Below are positions 1-9,691 of a stretch of 64,000 nt of DNA, in pieces. The position numbers were made by a program, and so were the translations under genes. Under the pieces are notes generated by a model, which saw only the letters and a program-made list of their open reading frames with translations, was not told where the DNA came from and made no database searches. Position 1 is the stretch's first letter; the number at the start of each line of letters is the position of its first letter. Location of the stretch: contig SIBR01000005.1 of NCBI GenBank assembly GCA_009695065.1, positions 1 through 64,000 on the forward strand. The letters are read 5' to 3'. This DNA comes from Opitutus sp. (GTDB taxonomy: Bacteria; Verrucomicrobiota; Verrucomicrobiae; Opitutales; Opitutaceae).

Positions 1-3000
1 CACCTGGACCCCGACGGCGTCCGGCGTCACCGCGCTAACAGCGCGAGTCACCGACTCCAACAACACCACGGTCACGTCGGCCGTGGTGAACGTGAGTGTG
101 ACGGCTCCGACCGTGACGCTCACCAGCCCCGTCGCCGGGACATCGGTGATGCTCGGAACGGCGACTTCGCTGGTGGCGAGTGCCAGTGCGATTGGCGCGG
201 CGACGGTGACCAAAGTGGATTTCTTCGCCGGCGCGACGCTCGTTGGCACCGCCACCACCGCGCCCTACTCGGCCGATTGGACTCCGGCGGCGGCTGGGGC
301 GGCGTCGCTTACGGCGCGGGTAACCGACTCCATGGGCGCCACGACTACCTCGACGGCCGTGGCCGTGACAGTGCTGGTGGATCCCACGCTGACGACGATC
401 GGGCTGTCGATCTCACCGGGCGTGACGACGCTGCCCGTCGGTGCGACCCGCAATGTCCTCGCGACCGTCACGCCCGGCACCGGCCGCGCCATCGCGCGCG
501 TGGAATTCTTCGTGAATGGCGGCAAGGTCGGCGAAAAGACCAGCGCACCGTTTAATTTTCGCTACACGGCGGGAGCGGCGGGCAGCTATGCGTTTTCGGC
601 GAAGGCGACCGACAATGGCGGCGCGACGCGCGAGGCGCAGTTGAACCTGCTCGTGGTCGCCGCCGTCGGCGTCAAGCCGGTGGCGACGCTGGCGGCCCCG
701 GCGAACAACAGCACGATCGTGCCCAACGCCGCGACGACCCTGAGCGGGGCGGCCTTTGCCCAGGGGGGCACGTTGAGTGCGGTGCAGTTTTATGTGAACG
801 GCGGGCCGGTGGGAAATTCGCTCGGAGCTCCACCGTACGCCGTTGCCTACAACCCGCCGTCGCCCGGCGGCTACACGATCGATCTGATTGCGATGGACGA
901 CCGCGGCAACAGCACCGTTTCAAGCGCGGTGTTCGTGACCGCGGCGTTCGGCATGCCGACGATCGCCATCGTTTCCCCGGGTTCCTCCGGCACGGTGCGC
1001 GCCACGCCCGGCGTTCCGCTGACGTTGGCCACGACCGCGACCGGCGGCGGCGGTGCGGGCGTGCTCCTGGTCGAGTTGCTGATCGATGGGATCCCAGTCA
1101 GCACCCGCACTGCGCCAACCGCGACCGGTGGCACATCGTATGCCTTCACGTGGACACCGACGGCTGCCGATCCCGGCGCGCATCAACTGACGACCCGCGT
1201 CACCGACGCCAATTTGAGCATCACGGTTTCCGCGCCGGTGACGGTGAATGTTGCGACGGTGGTTGGCACGCCGCCCACGGTTTCGCTCACCACGCCGGCG
1301 AACAACGCGACGGTGCAAAGCCTTTCGTCCGTCAATTTCGTCGCCAGTGCGTTTGCGACCGGCGGATCGATCACGACCGTCGAGTTTTTTCTGAACGACA
1401 TCAGTATCGGTCTCTCGGCCCGGGAGCAGGCGACAAACACCTACCGGTTGCCGTTCGATTTCACCGGCTTTAATTTTTCCACGCTACAGCAGGATGCCCA
1501 GGGCCGCTACCAGCTCGGGCTCTACGCCATCGCGAAGGATTCGAATGGCAACCAGACCGTTTCGACGACGTTCACCCTGTTCGCGTCGCCGTCGACGAGT
1601 CTCGCGCCGGTCGTCGTGCTGGTGCCGCTGGGCGTGGCAACCGTTACGGCCGGCACCCAGTTCGCGATCGGCATCACGGTGTCGGATCCCGATGGCACCG
1701 TCACGCAAGCGCAGTTGTTTGCCAACGGCGCCGCGGTTGCCACCGTGCCCAATCCCCAGCCGGGCGCGCTTTTTACCTATACGCCGAACGCGGCGGGTCG
1801 TTTCAATCTTTACGCGGTGGCGACCGACGACACGGGCAATACGGCGGTGTCCTCGCCGGTGTTGCTCACCGTGACCGGCAACGCCGCACCGACCAGCGGA
1901 CTCGTTCGGCCGAGCGACGACTCGACGGTGACCACCGTCAATACCCCTGTGTTCCTAGGAGCGACGGCGAGCGACGCCGATGTCGGGCAGACCGTTACAG
2001 TCACCTTCATCAACACGACGAACGGGCAAACCTTGGCGACGGGCCAACGCGTCGGCACGGCCGACACCTATCGGGCGATCTGGACGCCGGCGGCTGCGGG
2101 GACTTTCACGGTTGCGGCCAGGGCGGTCGATACCGCCGGTGCGACCTCCGTCAGTGCCGTATCCCGCCGGGTCGTTGTGACCAGCCTGATCGGCCTCGCG
2201 CCGGCGGTCACTCTCAACGTGCCGGCCGCCGCCACCACCGCCTCCACAGCCAATTTCACCGCGACCGCGACCGACTCCGACGGCTCGGTCGTCGGAGTGG
2301 AATTCTTTTTCAACCGCAACAGTATCGGGCAGGCAATGCGGGACCAGTTGACCAACACGTGGCGGTTGACCGCTTCCTTTGCCGGAGTCACACCCGCGAT
2401 CGGAGTCGAAATCGTGGCGCTGGCCCGGGACACGGCCGGCAACGTCGCGGCTTCAGCCACGAGCACGGTGGCCGTCGCCGCCGCCACCAGCATTGCCCCG
2501 AGTGTCGCGATTACCGCATCGGCGACTGATGTCGCCTTCAGCCAGCAGGTCCAATTCACCGCCAACGCGCGCGATACCGACGGCACGATCGCTGCCGTAC
2601 AATATTTCGCGAACGGCACGGCGATTGGCACGAGTGGCAACGCTGCGACCAATTATCAGACCAACTGGACGCCCAATCAGTCCGGCACGTTCAATGTGTG
2701 GGCGGTGGCCACGGACAATTCCGGCAATACGACCGTGGCGGTCACGTTGCCCGTGACCGTGCGGCGCAACAACCCGGTCCTCGAGGACTCCGCCTTCATC
2801 CTGCAGACGTATCAGGACATCGCGAACACGACGACAATCAACCCGCTGGTTTTCGCCAGCCTCAATGCGCAGCTGACGGCCGGCACGCTGACGCGGGCGC
2901 AGTTCGCGGCCTCGTTGACGGGCGATCCCGCGTTTGCGCCGGCGGTGAACCTGCTCGCCGCCTACCGGGTGATCATGGGCCAGTGGCCGACGCCGGCGAA

Positions 3001-4600
3001 TTACCAGGCGCTGCTGCCGCAGGCACGCACCAGCCTGGCCGCGGCGATCGGTGCGATCCTGGCGTCGAACGAATACTTCGCGAAGTTTGGCGCCGTGCCG
3101 ACGGTGGCGCTGCTCGAAAATCCGACCAGTGCGATTCCCGAGGCCACGTTTCTGGCCCGGCTCTGGCAGGGCGCCGGGCTCGGCACGCCCTCGGCGCTCG
3201 ACCACGTGCGCTTCCGCAACAACGACAGGGCCAGCGCGACCCTCGGGCGGGGCTACACTGTCGCGGGCCTCAATCCCGCGCTCGCCGAGTTCATCACGAA
3301 TACGAATTCAACCAACGCGGAGTTGCAGCGGTCGGCGCAGGCCGCTGCACTCTACTACCAGCTGGCCCGGCCGTCGGTCACGGTAACGATCAACGAAATT
3401 GCCGTGCGGGTGGCCGGGCTGGCCAAACTGGCGGACGTCACGGCGATGGCGGATGCGGTGCTCAAGGACGTGCTCTACGCGTATCGTTACGTGACGATCC
3501 TCACGCATCCGCAATCGCTCACGGTGGCGCCGCGCTCGGGCGCCCTGTTCGGTGTCGACGCCCTGGGTGCGCCACCGCTGTCGTATCAATGGCTGTTGAA
3601 TGGCGCGCCGGTCCCCGGCGCCACCAGCCCGCTGCTCAGCCTCACGAACGTCGATGCCACCCGCGCCGGCAGTTACACCGTGGTGGTGACGAGCAGTGCC
3701 GCCACGGCCACGAGCGATGCGGCCACGCTTGCGCTCTCCAGTGCGCCGACCCGCCTGGCCAATATTTCCACGCGGGGGCCAACCGCGGGCGGTGCGGATG
3801 TGCTCATTGGCGGATTTGTGGTCACTGGAACCGGCAACCGGCAGATGTTGATCCGGGCCGTGGGACCGACGCTCGCGGGCGGACCGTTCAATGTCCCGGG
3901 AACGCTCGCGAATCCCCGTCTCGAGGTTTACAGTGGCACCAACTCGGTGCCGATTCTTGCCAACGACGATTGGGGCAATCAGGGCGGAGGGGCCACGGCG
4001 GTCGCGGCCATCCAGCAGGCCGCGACCCGCGTCAGCGCCTTTGCGCTGCCCAACAACTCCGCGGACGCCGCCGTGCTCGCGACGCTCGCCCCGGGCAGCT
4101 ACACGGTGCAGGCTAGGGGCCCGGTGGCGAATGCCACCGGCCTCGTCCTGATCGAGGTTTACGATGTCACGTCGGGGACGGCGGGCCCGAAGGCGGTCAA
4201 CGTTTCCACGCGGGGTAATATCGGAACGGGCAACAACATCCTCATCGCGGGCTTTGTGGTGAACGGCACGGTTTCGCGCCGGCTGCTGATCCGGGGTGTG
4301 GGCCCGACACTCACGCGTTTCAACCTGCCGGCGGGCGCGGTGCTCGCGGATCCGCAGCTCACACTGATCGACCAGGCGACGGGGCGGACACTTAGGAAGA
4401 ACGACGACTGGGCCGCGGGCGACGATGCCGCGATCATGGCGGCGGCGGCGGTCGGAGCGGGGGCCTTTCCGCTGACGAACGGCAGCAAGGATGCTGCGAT
4501 GATCGTGATGCTTCCGCCCGGCGGGTACACCGTGCATTTGAGCGGCGTGAACAACACGACGGGCATCGGCATCGTGGAGGTCTACGACGTCGATCCTTGA
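1..4600 (+). CDS. Giant Ig-repeat surface or secreted protein, 5' truncated by the window
   Basis: The reading frame is open from base 2, and its first residues continue the repeat pattern, so the true start lies upstream. The first two thirds is a tandem series of bacterial Ig-like domains of about 100 residues. Each has a 'TLTSP' type opening, a 'VxFFxNG' strand and a closing 'A.D..GN...S' strand. At about 2770-3450 there is a helical segment resembling DUF4214. One more Ig-like domain follows (3500-3735, 'YQWLLNGAPVPGA'). Last come two homologous domains of about 130 residues (3745-4170 and 4195-4597), each containing 'GGFVV', 'LIRAVGPTL' or 'LIRGVGPTL', and 'NDDW'. Adhesion or envelope structure is inferred. 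No catalytic domain was seen. Confidence 0.85.
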   Translation, partial: TWTPTASGVTALTARVTDSNNTTVTSAVVNVSVTAPTVTLTSPVAGTSVMLGTATSLVASASAIGAATVTKVDFFAGATLVGTATTAPYSADWTPAAAGAASLTARVTDSMGATTTSTAVAVTVLVDPTLTTIGLSISPGVTTLPVGATRNVLATVTPGTGRAIARVEFFVNGGKVGEKTSAPFNFRYTAGAAGSYAFSAKATDNGGATREAQLNLLVVAAVGVKPVATLAAPANNSTIVPNAATTLSGAAFAQGGTLSAVQFYVNGGPVGNSLGAPPYAVAYNPPSPGGYTIDLIAMDDRGNSTVSSAVFVTAAFGMPTIAIVSPGSSGTVRATPGVPLTLATTATGGGGAGVLLVELLIDGIPVSTRTAPTATGGTSYAFTWTPTAADPGAHQLTTRVTDANLSITVSAPVTVNVATVVGTPPTVSLTTPANNATVQSLSSVNFVASAFATGGSITTVEFFLNDISIGLSAREQATNTYRLPFDFTGFNFSTLQQDAQGRYQLGLYAIAKDSNGNQTVSTTFTLFASPSTSLAPVVVLVPLGVATVTAGTQFAIGITVSDPDGTVTQAQLFANGAAVATVPNPQPGALFTYTPNAAGRFNLYAVATDDTGNTAVSSPVLLTVTGNAAPTSGLVRPSDDSTVTTVNTPVFLGATASDADVGQTVTVTFINTTNGQTLATGQRVGTADTYRAIWTPAAAGTFTVAARAVDTAGATSVSAVSRRVVVTSLIGLAPAVTLNVPAAATTASTANFTATATDSDGSVVGVEFFFNRNSIGQAMRDQLTNTWRLTASFAGVTPAIGVEIVALARDTAGNVAASATSTVAVAAATSIAPSVAITASATDVAFSQQVQFTANARDTDGTIAAVQYFANGTAIGTSGNAATNYQTNWTPNQSGTFNVWAVATDNSGNTTVAVTLPVTVRRNNPVLEDSAFILQTYQDIANTTTINPLVFASLNAQLTAGTLTRAQFAASLTGDPAFAPAVNLLAAYRVIMGQWPTPANYQALLPQARTSLAAAIGAILASNEYFAKFGAVPTVALLENPTSAIPEATFLARLWQGAGLGTPSALDHVRFRNNDRASATLGRGYTVAGLNPALAEFITNTNSTNAELQRSAQAAALYYQLARPSVTVTINEIAVRVAGLAKLADVTAMADAVLKDVLYAYRYVTILTHPQSLTVAPRSGALFGVDALGAPPLSYQWLLNGAPVPGATSPLLSLTNVDATRAGSYTVVVTSSAATATSDAATLALSSAPTRLANISTRGPTAGGADVLIGGFVVTGTGNRQMLIRAVGPTLAGGPFNVPGTLANPRLEVYSGTNSVPILANDDWGNQGGGATAVAAIQQAATRVSAFALPNNSADAAVLATLAPGSYTVQARGPVANATGLVLIEVYDVTSGTAGPKAVNVSTRGNIGTGNNILIAGFVVNGTVSRRLLIRGVGPTLTRFNLPAGAVLADPQLTLIDQATGRTLRKNDDWAAGDDAAIMAAAAVGAGAFPLTNGSKDAAMIVMLPPGGYTVHLSGVNNTTGIGIVEVYDVDP

Positions 4601-4711
4601 CGGAAGCGGAGTGCGCGGCGGGAGAGTTTGGAGTTATCGTTTGGGTCGATCTTCAACGCCGGGCTCAGCCGCTCCCTTGACCACGGTCGTTTCGCCGGTT
4701 TTTTTTGCGTC

Positions 4712-5659
4712 ATGGCCAAATGGCTCCTGATCGACGGTTTCAACCTCGCGTATCGCTGCTTCCACGCCCTGCCGGAGTTGACGTCGTCCACCGGCGTGCC
4801 GACCGGAGCGTTGCATGGCTGGTGCAAATCGCTCTGGAAGCTGATCGACCTGGAGAAGCCCGATTCGACGCTGGTCTTCTTCGATCTGGGCGAGTCGGAG
4901 GCGCGGGTGGCGTTGCATGCCGCCTACAAAGCCCAGCGCAAACCGATGCCGGATCCGCTGCGCCAGCAGATCGATCCGATCAAGGCGCTGACGCGGGCGA
5001 TGGGACTTGCCGGCATCGAGGTGGCGGGAGTCGAAAGCGACGACCTGCTCGCGTCAGAGGCCGTCGCGCTGGCGAAGGCGGGCCACGACGTCGTGATCGT
5101 GAGCAGCGACAAGGACTTTGCCCAGATCGTGGGCGAGAAGATCAAGATCATGCTGCCGCCGCCCTCGGCTAATCCGAAGCTCGGCTGGCGGTTGCTCGAT
5201 GCCGCGGGCGTGCAGGAAAAATTCGGAGTGCCCCCGGCGCAGATCGCCGATTATCTGGCGCTGGTGGGCGACACGGCGGATAACATTCCGGGGATCGACG
5301 GGGTCGGGCCGAAAACCGCATCGAAGTGGCTGGCGGATTTCGGCGGCAGTGTCGAAGCGGTGATCCAAAACGCCGCCAACCTGAAGCCGGATCGTTTTCG
5401 GGAAAAAGTCGCGGCCGAGGCGGATCGCCTGCGGTTGAACCTGAAATTGACGACGCTGGATCTCGCGCTGCCGCCGGTGAAACCCGAGTGGCGGACGCCG
5501 CAGCCGGAGGAATTGTTCCGGATGCTCGATGGCTTTGAAATGCGGTCGACGGCGGCGGAGGCGCGGAAGCGCTACGGTGCGGCCGAGAACGCCGCGCCCG
5601 TGGACGTCGCGCCGCCGGTGACGCCGCCCAAGCGGGAGACGCAGACCGAGCTGTTTTGA
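4712..5659 (+). CDS. 5'-3' exonuclease, PIN/H3TH (FEN-like) family
   Basis: This is a stand-alone 5'-3' exonuclease of the type fused to bacterial DNA polymerase I, expected to remove flaps or RNA primers. The start is set at 'MAKWLLIDGFNLAYR' because the first conserved acidic motif (LIDGFN) begins there; an upstream in-frame start would add 28 unrelated residues. Further metal-binding acidic motifs are 'ESDDLLAS' and 'SSDKDFAQ'. The helix-hairpin-helix region is 'GDTADNIPGIDGVGPKTAS'. The protein is 315 residues, normal for XNI/Pol I N-domain proteins, and has no polymerase domain. The C-terminal 30 residues are a Pro/Ala-rich tail. Confidence 0.88.
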   Translation: MAKWLLIDGFNLAYRCFHALPELTSSTGVPTGALHGWCKSLWKLIDLEKPDSTLVFFDLGESEARVALHAAYKAQRKPMPDPLRQQIDPIKALTRAMGLAGIEVAGVESDDLLASEAVALAKAGHDVVIVSSDKDFAQIVGEKIKIMLPPPSANPKLGWRLLDAAGVQEKFGVPPAQIADYLALVGDTADNIPGIDGVGPKTASKWLADFGGSVEAVIQNAANLKPDRFREKVAAEADRLRLNLKLTTLDLALPPVKPEWRTPQPEELFRMLDGFEMRSTAAEARKRYGAAENAAPVDVAPPVTPPKRETQTELF

Positions 5660-5771
5660 TTCGCGAGGGTTGGCTCGATCGATCACGAGTACGATCAGGA
5701 GAATGAAGGCTCTTTCCCCTCCTGACTTCTGGCTTCTTTGGTTGCGGCTGCCGCGGTGGGATTTATCCGGC

Positions 5772-7011
5772 TCAACGCCGTCGCCGGCGCCAGGCCGTGG
5801 CCGCCAGGGCGCCCACGCCCGTCAGCATCAGCGCCCACGTGGACGGCTCGGGGACGGCGATAAATTCGGAAAGCACGACGCTGTTGGTCAGGGCGGTGAA
5901 GGCGCTGCTAGCGCCGTAATTCACCACGAACGTGCCATAGCCATCGAGGGTGAAGAGCCGCTGACCGTTGTTCACGTTGGCGAACAGGCCGGTGAGCGAC
6001 GAGGCCGTGAGCACCGTGAAGGTCTGGGAGTAGGTGGCGTTGGAGTGGAAGCCGTTGACGAAGGCGAGGCGCAGGTCGCCGTTGAGCTGCGCGGTGCCCG
6101 ACACGCTGAAGTAGTCGTAATTCACGCTCTGCGAGACACCGCCGAGTTCGAAGAGGAGGGCGGCCGTGGACGCGAGGGTGAGGTTGCCCGTGACGTTGAG
6201 CTGGCCGGGGGAACTGCCCGGGGGAGAGCAGTCCGGAGTTGGCGATATTGCCCTGGATCGTGCCGTTGCCAGTGAGCGTGCCGGCCGCGAGATTGAGACC
6301 GCCGACGAACTCGACGGTCGCACCATCGCTCACGGCGACGGTGCCGGCGGTTTGCTGTAAGCTTGAGGCGAAGCACAGCGTGCCGGCGGAAACGTAGATG
6401 GCGCCGTTGTTGTTGACGAAGGGGACGTCGATGCTGGTCAGGCCCGTGGCGAGCTTGTTGTAGGTGCCGTTGTTGGTAAACTGAACTGTGGCACCACTGG
6501 AACTCGTGTTGATGGTGCCGGCGCTGGAACCGCCTCCGGAGAGCGAAAGCGTACCCGCGGAAACGGTGAGGGTGCCGTCGTTCGTAAAAGTGACCGGGAT
6601 GCTCTTGGTGACCGACACATTGTAGTTCGCGCCTGCGGTGCCGGTGCCGCCAAAAGTTCCGGTGGAGGAGTCGTTCACGATGCCGCCGCTCGCGTTGGTG
6701 AACGTGGCGCCGCCGGAGGCCAGCAGATTTCCCGCCGACCAGTTCGCCGTTGTCTGATTGACGACAGCCCGGCCGTCGAAGGTAGGGCTGCCCGTGGTCG
6801 CGACATTGATCGTATAGTCACTGGTCAATGTCGGCACCGAAAGGGTCGCGCCGAGGCCGGTCGTCACGTTCAGAATATCGCCGCTGGACCACGTAAGTAT
6901 GGTCTGAGCGCGGGCCGCGATCGCGCACAACAAAGACACGCTCAAGAGGAGCGATGCACAGGGACCACAGCGACGGGCGTGGGTTTGCGCTGCACTTAAG
7001 CGGGGGCGCAT
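5772..7011 (-). pseudogene. PEP-CTERM autotransporter-repeat-like protein, frameshifted
   Basis: The N-terminal part (7011 down to about 6225) has a signal peptide ending near 'IAARAQ' and Gly/Ser/Thr-rich beta-repeat sequence with many 'NNG', 'GTL' and 'SAGTL' units. The frame is lost near 6214-6232, in a C/G-rich stretch just after 'NSGLLSPG'. The continuation is intact in another frame ('SSPGQLNVTGNLTL') and ends with a classical sorting tail: 'VPEPSTWALMLTG', a hydrophobic helix and five arginines. One surplus base explains the break. PEP-CTERM tails are recognised by exosortases in exopolysaccharide-making Gram-negatives; no exosortase gene is in the window. The gene is divergent from the secretion operon. 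It may be a real pseudogene or a sequencing error. Confidence 0.8.
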
Positions 7012-7135
7012 GGGGCTCGCGGCGGAAACCTATCTTATTGCAGGATAGTGGCTACAATAAAATCCGGGGTTTAGCCAGCTGGACCGAAGTGTGCCCGTCC
7101 AAATCGACTGCCGCCGGGATCAAGCGGAAGCCCTG

Positions 7136-7186
7136 GCGCGCAATAACTGCGCACGACTTCGACGAAATTGCGCAAAGAGTGCGCAA
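7136..7186 (+). promoter_or_regulatory. Tandem dyad sites, candidate enhancer (UAS) for a sigma-54 activator
   Basis: A perfect inverted repeat TTGCGCA-N5-TGCGCAA lies at 7168-7186, and a near-perfect one, GCGCGCA-N5-TGCGCAC, at 7136-7154. Their centres are 32 bp apart, about three helical turns, so they would lie on the same DNA face. They sit roughly 70-120 bp upstream of the expected start of the sigma-54 promoter at 7227, the usual place for NtrC-family binding. Binding by the regulator encoded at 21217-22587 is inferred. Confidence 0.6.
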
Positions 7187-7226
7187 GATCCGGCTGAAAT
7201 TGCTTATTATGCAGGGGTTTAGGCCC

Positions 7227-7243
7227 TTGGCACGGACACTGCA
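7227..7243 (+). promoter_or_regulatory. Sigma-54 (RpoN) promoter of the type II secretion operon
   Basis: The sequence TTGGCACGGACACTGCA has GG and GC separated by exactly 10 bases and a full TGGCACG -24 element. The -12 element is CTGCA against the consensus TTGCA. The expected transcription start is near 7254, about 15 bases before the ATG at 7269. It faces the secretion genes, and the operon itself encodes an NtrC-type activator. Confidence 0.75.
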
Positions 7244-7268
7244 CTGGAAGCGTCTTCCTCCCCACGCC

Positions 7269-7901
7269 ATGACTTCCAACCTCGCTTCCGTTGCCTCGTC
7301 ATTTCTTCTGCCATGCGCCCGCCGCTTCCGCGGACTTGCGGTGTTGCTCGCCGCTTGTGCTCTTTCATCCGCGTTGTTTGCCCAAGCCGATCAGAATGCG
7401 GCACCGGCCGACGGTGCCAATGCCGGTGGTCGCGTTCGGCGCGGTCAGAATGGCAGCAACGGCGGCGGTCGGGAAAATTTTAACCCCGAGGAAATGCAGC
7501 AGCGCATGATGACGGCGCTCCGCGAGCAACTCGATGTGACGGACGACGCGGAGTGGAGGCTCATTTCCGATCGCATCACGGCGGTCACGGAACTGCGCCG
7601 CACTGCCGGCCTCGGGGGCGGCGGGATGATGGGTGCATTTCGCGGTGGGGCGGGCGCCGGTGGTGGCGCCGGCGGCGGTCGGGGAGGGCGCGGCGGTGTC
7701 GCGGCCAGTCCCGAGCAGGATTCGCTCCGTCAGGCGATCATCGACAAATTACCGGAGGCGGAAATCAAATCGCGCCTCACCCGCCTGCGGGAGGTGCGCA
7801 AGGCCAACGAGGAAAAACTGACGAAGACCCAGGAGGAACTGCGCGCCGTGCTCGGGGTGCGACAGGAAGCCGTCGCCGTGATGGCCGGATTGCTTCCCTG
7901 A
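7269..7901 (+). CDS. Small secreted Gly-rich protein, first gene of the secretion operon
   Basis: I do not recognise a named family. The start at 7269 is preferred to an earlier in-frame codon because it follows the sigma-54 promoter and gives a signal peptide (hydrophobic 'GLAVLLAACALSSALFA', cleavage near 'FAQA'). The mature protein has a Gly/Arg-rich stretch, then a charged segment (around 'FNPEEMQQRMMTALREQLD'), then a longer Gly-rich linker. A highly charged C-terminal helix is rich in Lys, Glu and Arg. It ends 7 bases before gspE, so the two are probably co-transcribed. A periplasmic accessory role in secretion is inferred from position only. Confidence 0.7.
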   Translation: MTSNLASVASSFLLPCARRFRGLAVLLAACALSSALFAQADQNAAPADGANAGGRVRRGQNGSNGGGRENFNPEEMQQRMMTALREQLDVTDDAEWRLISDRITAVTELRRTAGLGGGGMMGAFRGGAGAGGGAGGGRGGRGGVAASPEQDSLRQAIIDKLPEAEIKSRLTRLREVRKANEEKLTKTQEELRAVLGVRQEAVAVMAGLLP

Positions 7902-7908
7902 GACTGCC

Positions 7909-9678
7909 GTGCCAACCGAAACTTCGTCAGTCCACAACGGTAACGGCATGCTGCCGGAGTTGCTGAGCCGCATGATTGCGGCGCGCCAGCTGACCGCGAC
8001 CGATGCCCGCTCCTATTTTGCGCAAAACTCCGGTCCCGAACCATTGACCGAGGAAGGCGTGCTGCGCTGGGTCGCGCACGAGTACGGCGTGGGCTTTGCG
8101 GCGCTCGACGAACTCGAGCCCGACAAACAGGTGCTCTCGCTTTTCCCCGCACGCCTGCTGTTGCGCGACGAATTACTCCCGCTGCGCCGCGTCGATCAGG
8201 AGATCGAAATCGCGACCAGCCGGCTTTTTGCCACCCAGGGCCTCGATGGCTTGAAGGCGCTGACCGGTCTGCGGCTGCGCCCCGTGCTCGCGACGGGCGA
8301 GGCGATCAGCCGGGAGATGAAGAAGCGTCTGGGTGTGGGCGCGGACACGATCGATACGCTCGATGACGAGGCGGGGTTGCAAGTCGTCGATGAGAACGGC
8401 AGCTCCGACAACAACCTCGACGAGGCGGCCGAGGACGCGTCGATCATCCGTTTCGTCAACCAGGTGTTGAAGGATGCGATCGAACTCCGCGCCTCGGACG
8501 TCCATCTTGAGCCGTTCGAGGACGAGTTGCGCATCCGCTACCGCATCGACGGCGTGTTGCAGGAGGTGCCGGTGCCGGCGCAGATCAAACGCTTCCAGCC
8601 GGCCATCGTGGCGCGGGTGAAGATTCTCAGTCATCTCAACATCGCCGAAAAGCGCCTGCCGCAGGACGGCCGCATCAAGGTCCGTATCGAGGACGCCGAG
8701 ATCGACATCCGCGTCTCGATCATCCCGATGCTGCACGGCGAGGCCGTGGTCATGCGTTTACTGCGGCAAAATTCCAAACTGCGGGGCGCGCGCGATCTCG
8801 GGATGAACGAGCGCGAACTCTCCTGCCTCGAGCGCGTGCTCGAATTGCCGCACGGCATCGTGCTCGTCACGGGTCCGACCGGATCGGGTAAAACGTCCAC
8901 GCTCTACACGGCCCTCAACGAGATCAACGATGCGGCGCGCAAGATCATCACCATCGAGGATCCCGTCGAATATCAGCTCAAGGGCGTGAACCAGATCCAG
9001 GTCTCGGAAAAATCCGGCCTCACGTTCGCGCGCGGACTGCGCTCGATCCTACGCCATGACCCGGATGTCGTGCTGATCGGTGAAATCCGCGACCAGGAAA
9101 CCGCGCAGATCGCCGTGCAGGCGTCGCTCACGGGCCACCTGGTGTTTTCCACGTTGCACACCAACGACGCGGCCGGCGCGCTCACCCGCCTCGTCGACAT
9201 GGGCGTGGAGCCTTACCTCGTCGCGTCGTCGCTCGAAGCGGTGCTGGCGCAACGGCTCGTGCGCCTGCTCTGCCCGCATTGCAAACAGGTCGACATGACG
9301 CCGGAGGCGCGCGACTACAAGCTGAAGATCGGAATCAAGCCCGACGTGAAAGTTTACCGTGCGATCGGCTGTCGCGAATGCCGCCAGACCGGTTATCATG
9401 GTCGCCGCGCCATTTTCGAGTGGATGGATTCGAGCAGCGAAATCCGCTCGCTCATCCTGAAAAACAGTTCGTCCGACGCGATTCGGGAATCGGCGCGCCG
9501 GGCCGGCATGAAGACGCTGGCCGAGGACGGCCGCCGGCTGGTCGAGCAGGGGATCACCACCAGCGAGGAAGTGCTGAGCGTCACGACGGTGCACGAGATG
9601 GAGTCGACGGACGCCCAGCCGAGCCATGCGCCGGCGGCAAACGGGGCGGAATCCATCCTGCCGCGTTCGTTGATCTGA
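7909..9678 (+). CDS. gspE: Type II secretion ATPase GspE
   Basis: Cytoplasmic hexameric ATPase that powers pseudopilus assembly. The start is GTG, 7 bases after the previous stop. Residues 1 to about 150 match the MshEN/N1 region. The Walker A motif GPTGSGKT is at residues 322-329. The Asp box and Walker B region follow ('IEDPVEY', 'LRHDPDVVLIGEIRD'), and the His box is 'STLHTNDA'. A CxxC pair ('CPHC', 'CREC') matches the zinc-binding C-terminal element typical of GspE/PilB. At 589 residues it is normal length. PilB of type IV pili is the alternative, but the gspG-K neighbours favour type II secretion. Confidence 0.95.
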   Translation: MPTETSSVHNGNGMLPELLSRMIAARQLTATDARSYFAQNSGPEPLTEEGVLRWVAHEYGVGFAALDELEPDKQVLSLFPARLLLRDELLPLRRVDQEIEIATSRLFATQGLDGLKALTGLRLRPVLATGEAISREMKKRLGVGADTIDTLDDEAGLQVVDENGSSDNNLDEAAEDASIIRFVNQVLKDAIELRASDVHLEPFEDELRIRYRIDGVLQEVPVPAQIKRFQPAIVARVKILSHLNIAEKRLPQDGRIKVRIEDAEIDIRVSIIPMLHGEAVVMRLLRQNSKLRGARDLGMNERELSCLERVLELPHGIVLVTGPTGSGKTSTLYTALNEINDAARKIITIEDPVEYQLKGVNQIQVSEKSGLTFARGLRSILRHDPDVVLIGEIRDQETAQIAVQASLTGHLVFSTLHTNDAAGALTRLVDMGVEPYLVASSLEAVLAQRLVRLLCPHCKQVDMTPEARDYKLKIGIKPDVKVYRAIGCRECRQTGYHGRRAIFEWMDSSSEIRSLILKNSSSDAIRESARRAGMKTLAEDGRRLVEQGITTSEEVLSVTTVHEMESTDAQPSHAPAANGAESILPRSLI

Positions 9679-9691
9679 GCCACCCGCCACG

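Noticed and set aside
5695..5725. Inverted repeat TCAGGAG...CTCCTGA after the exonuclease gene as a terminator
   Set aside because: The stem is only 7 bp with a 17-base loop and no T run follows.
7027..7045. Sigma-54 promoter on the minus strand for the PEP-CTERM gene
   Set aside because: Only the GC of the -12 element and part of the -24 element match; AG replaces the essential GG.
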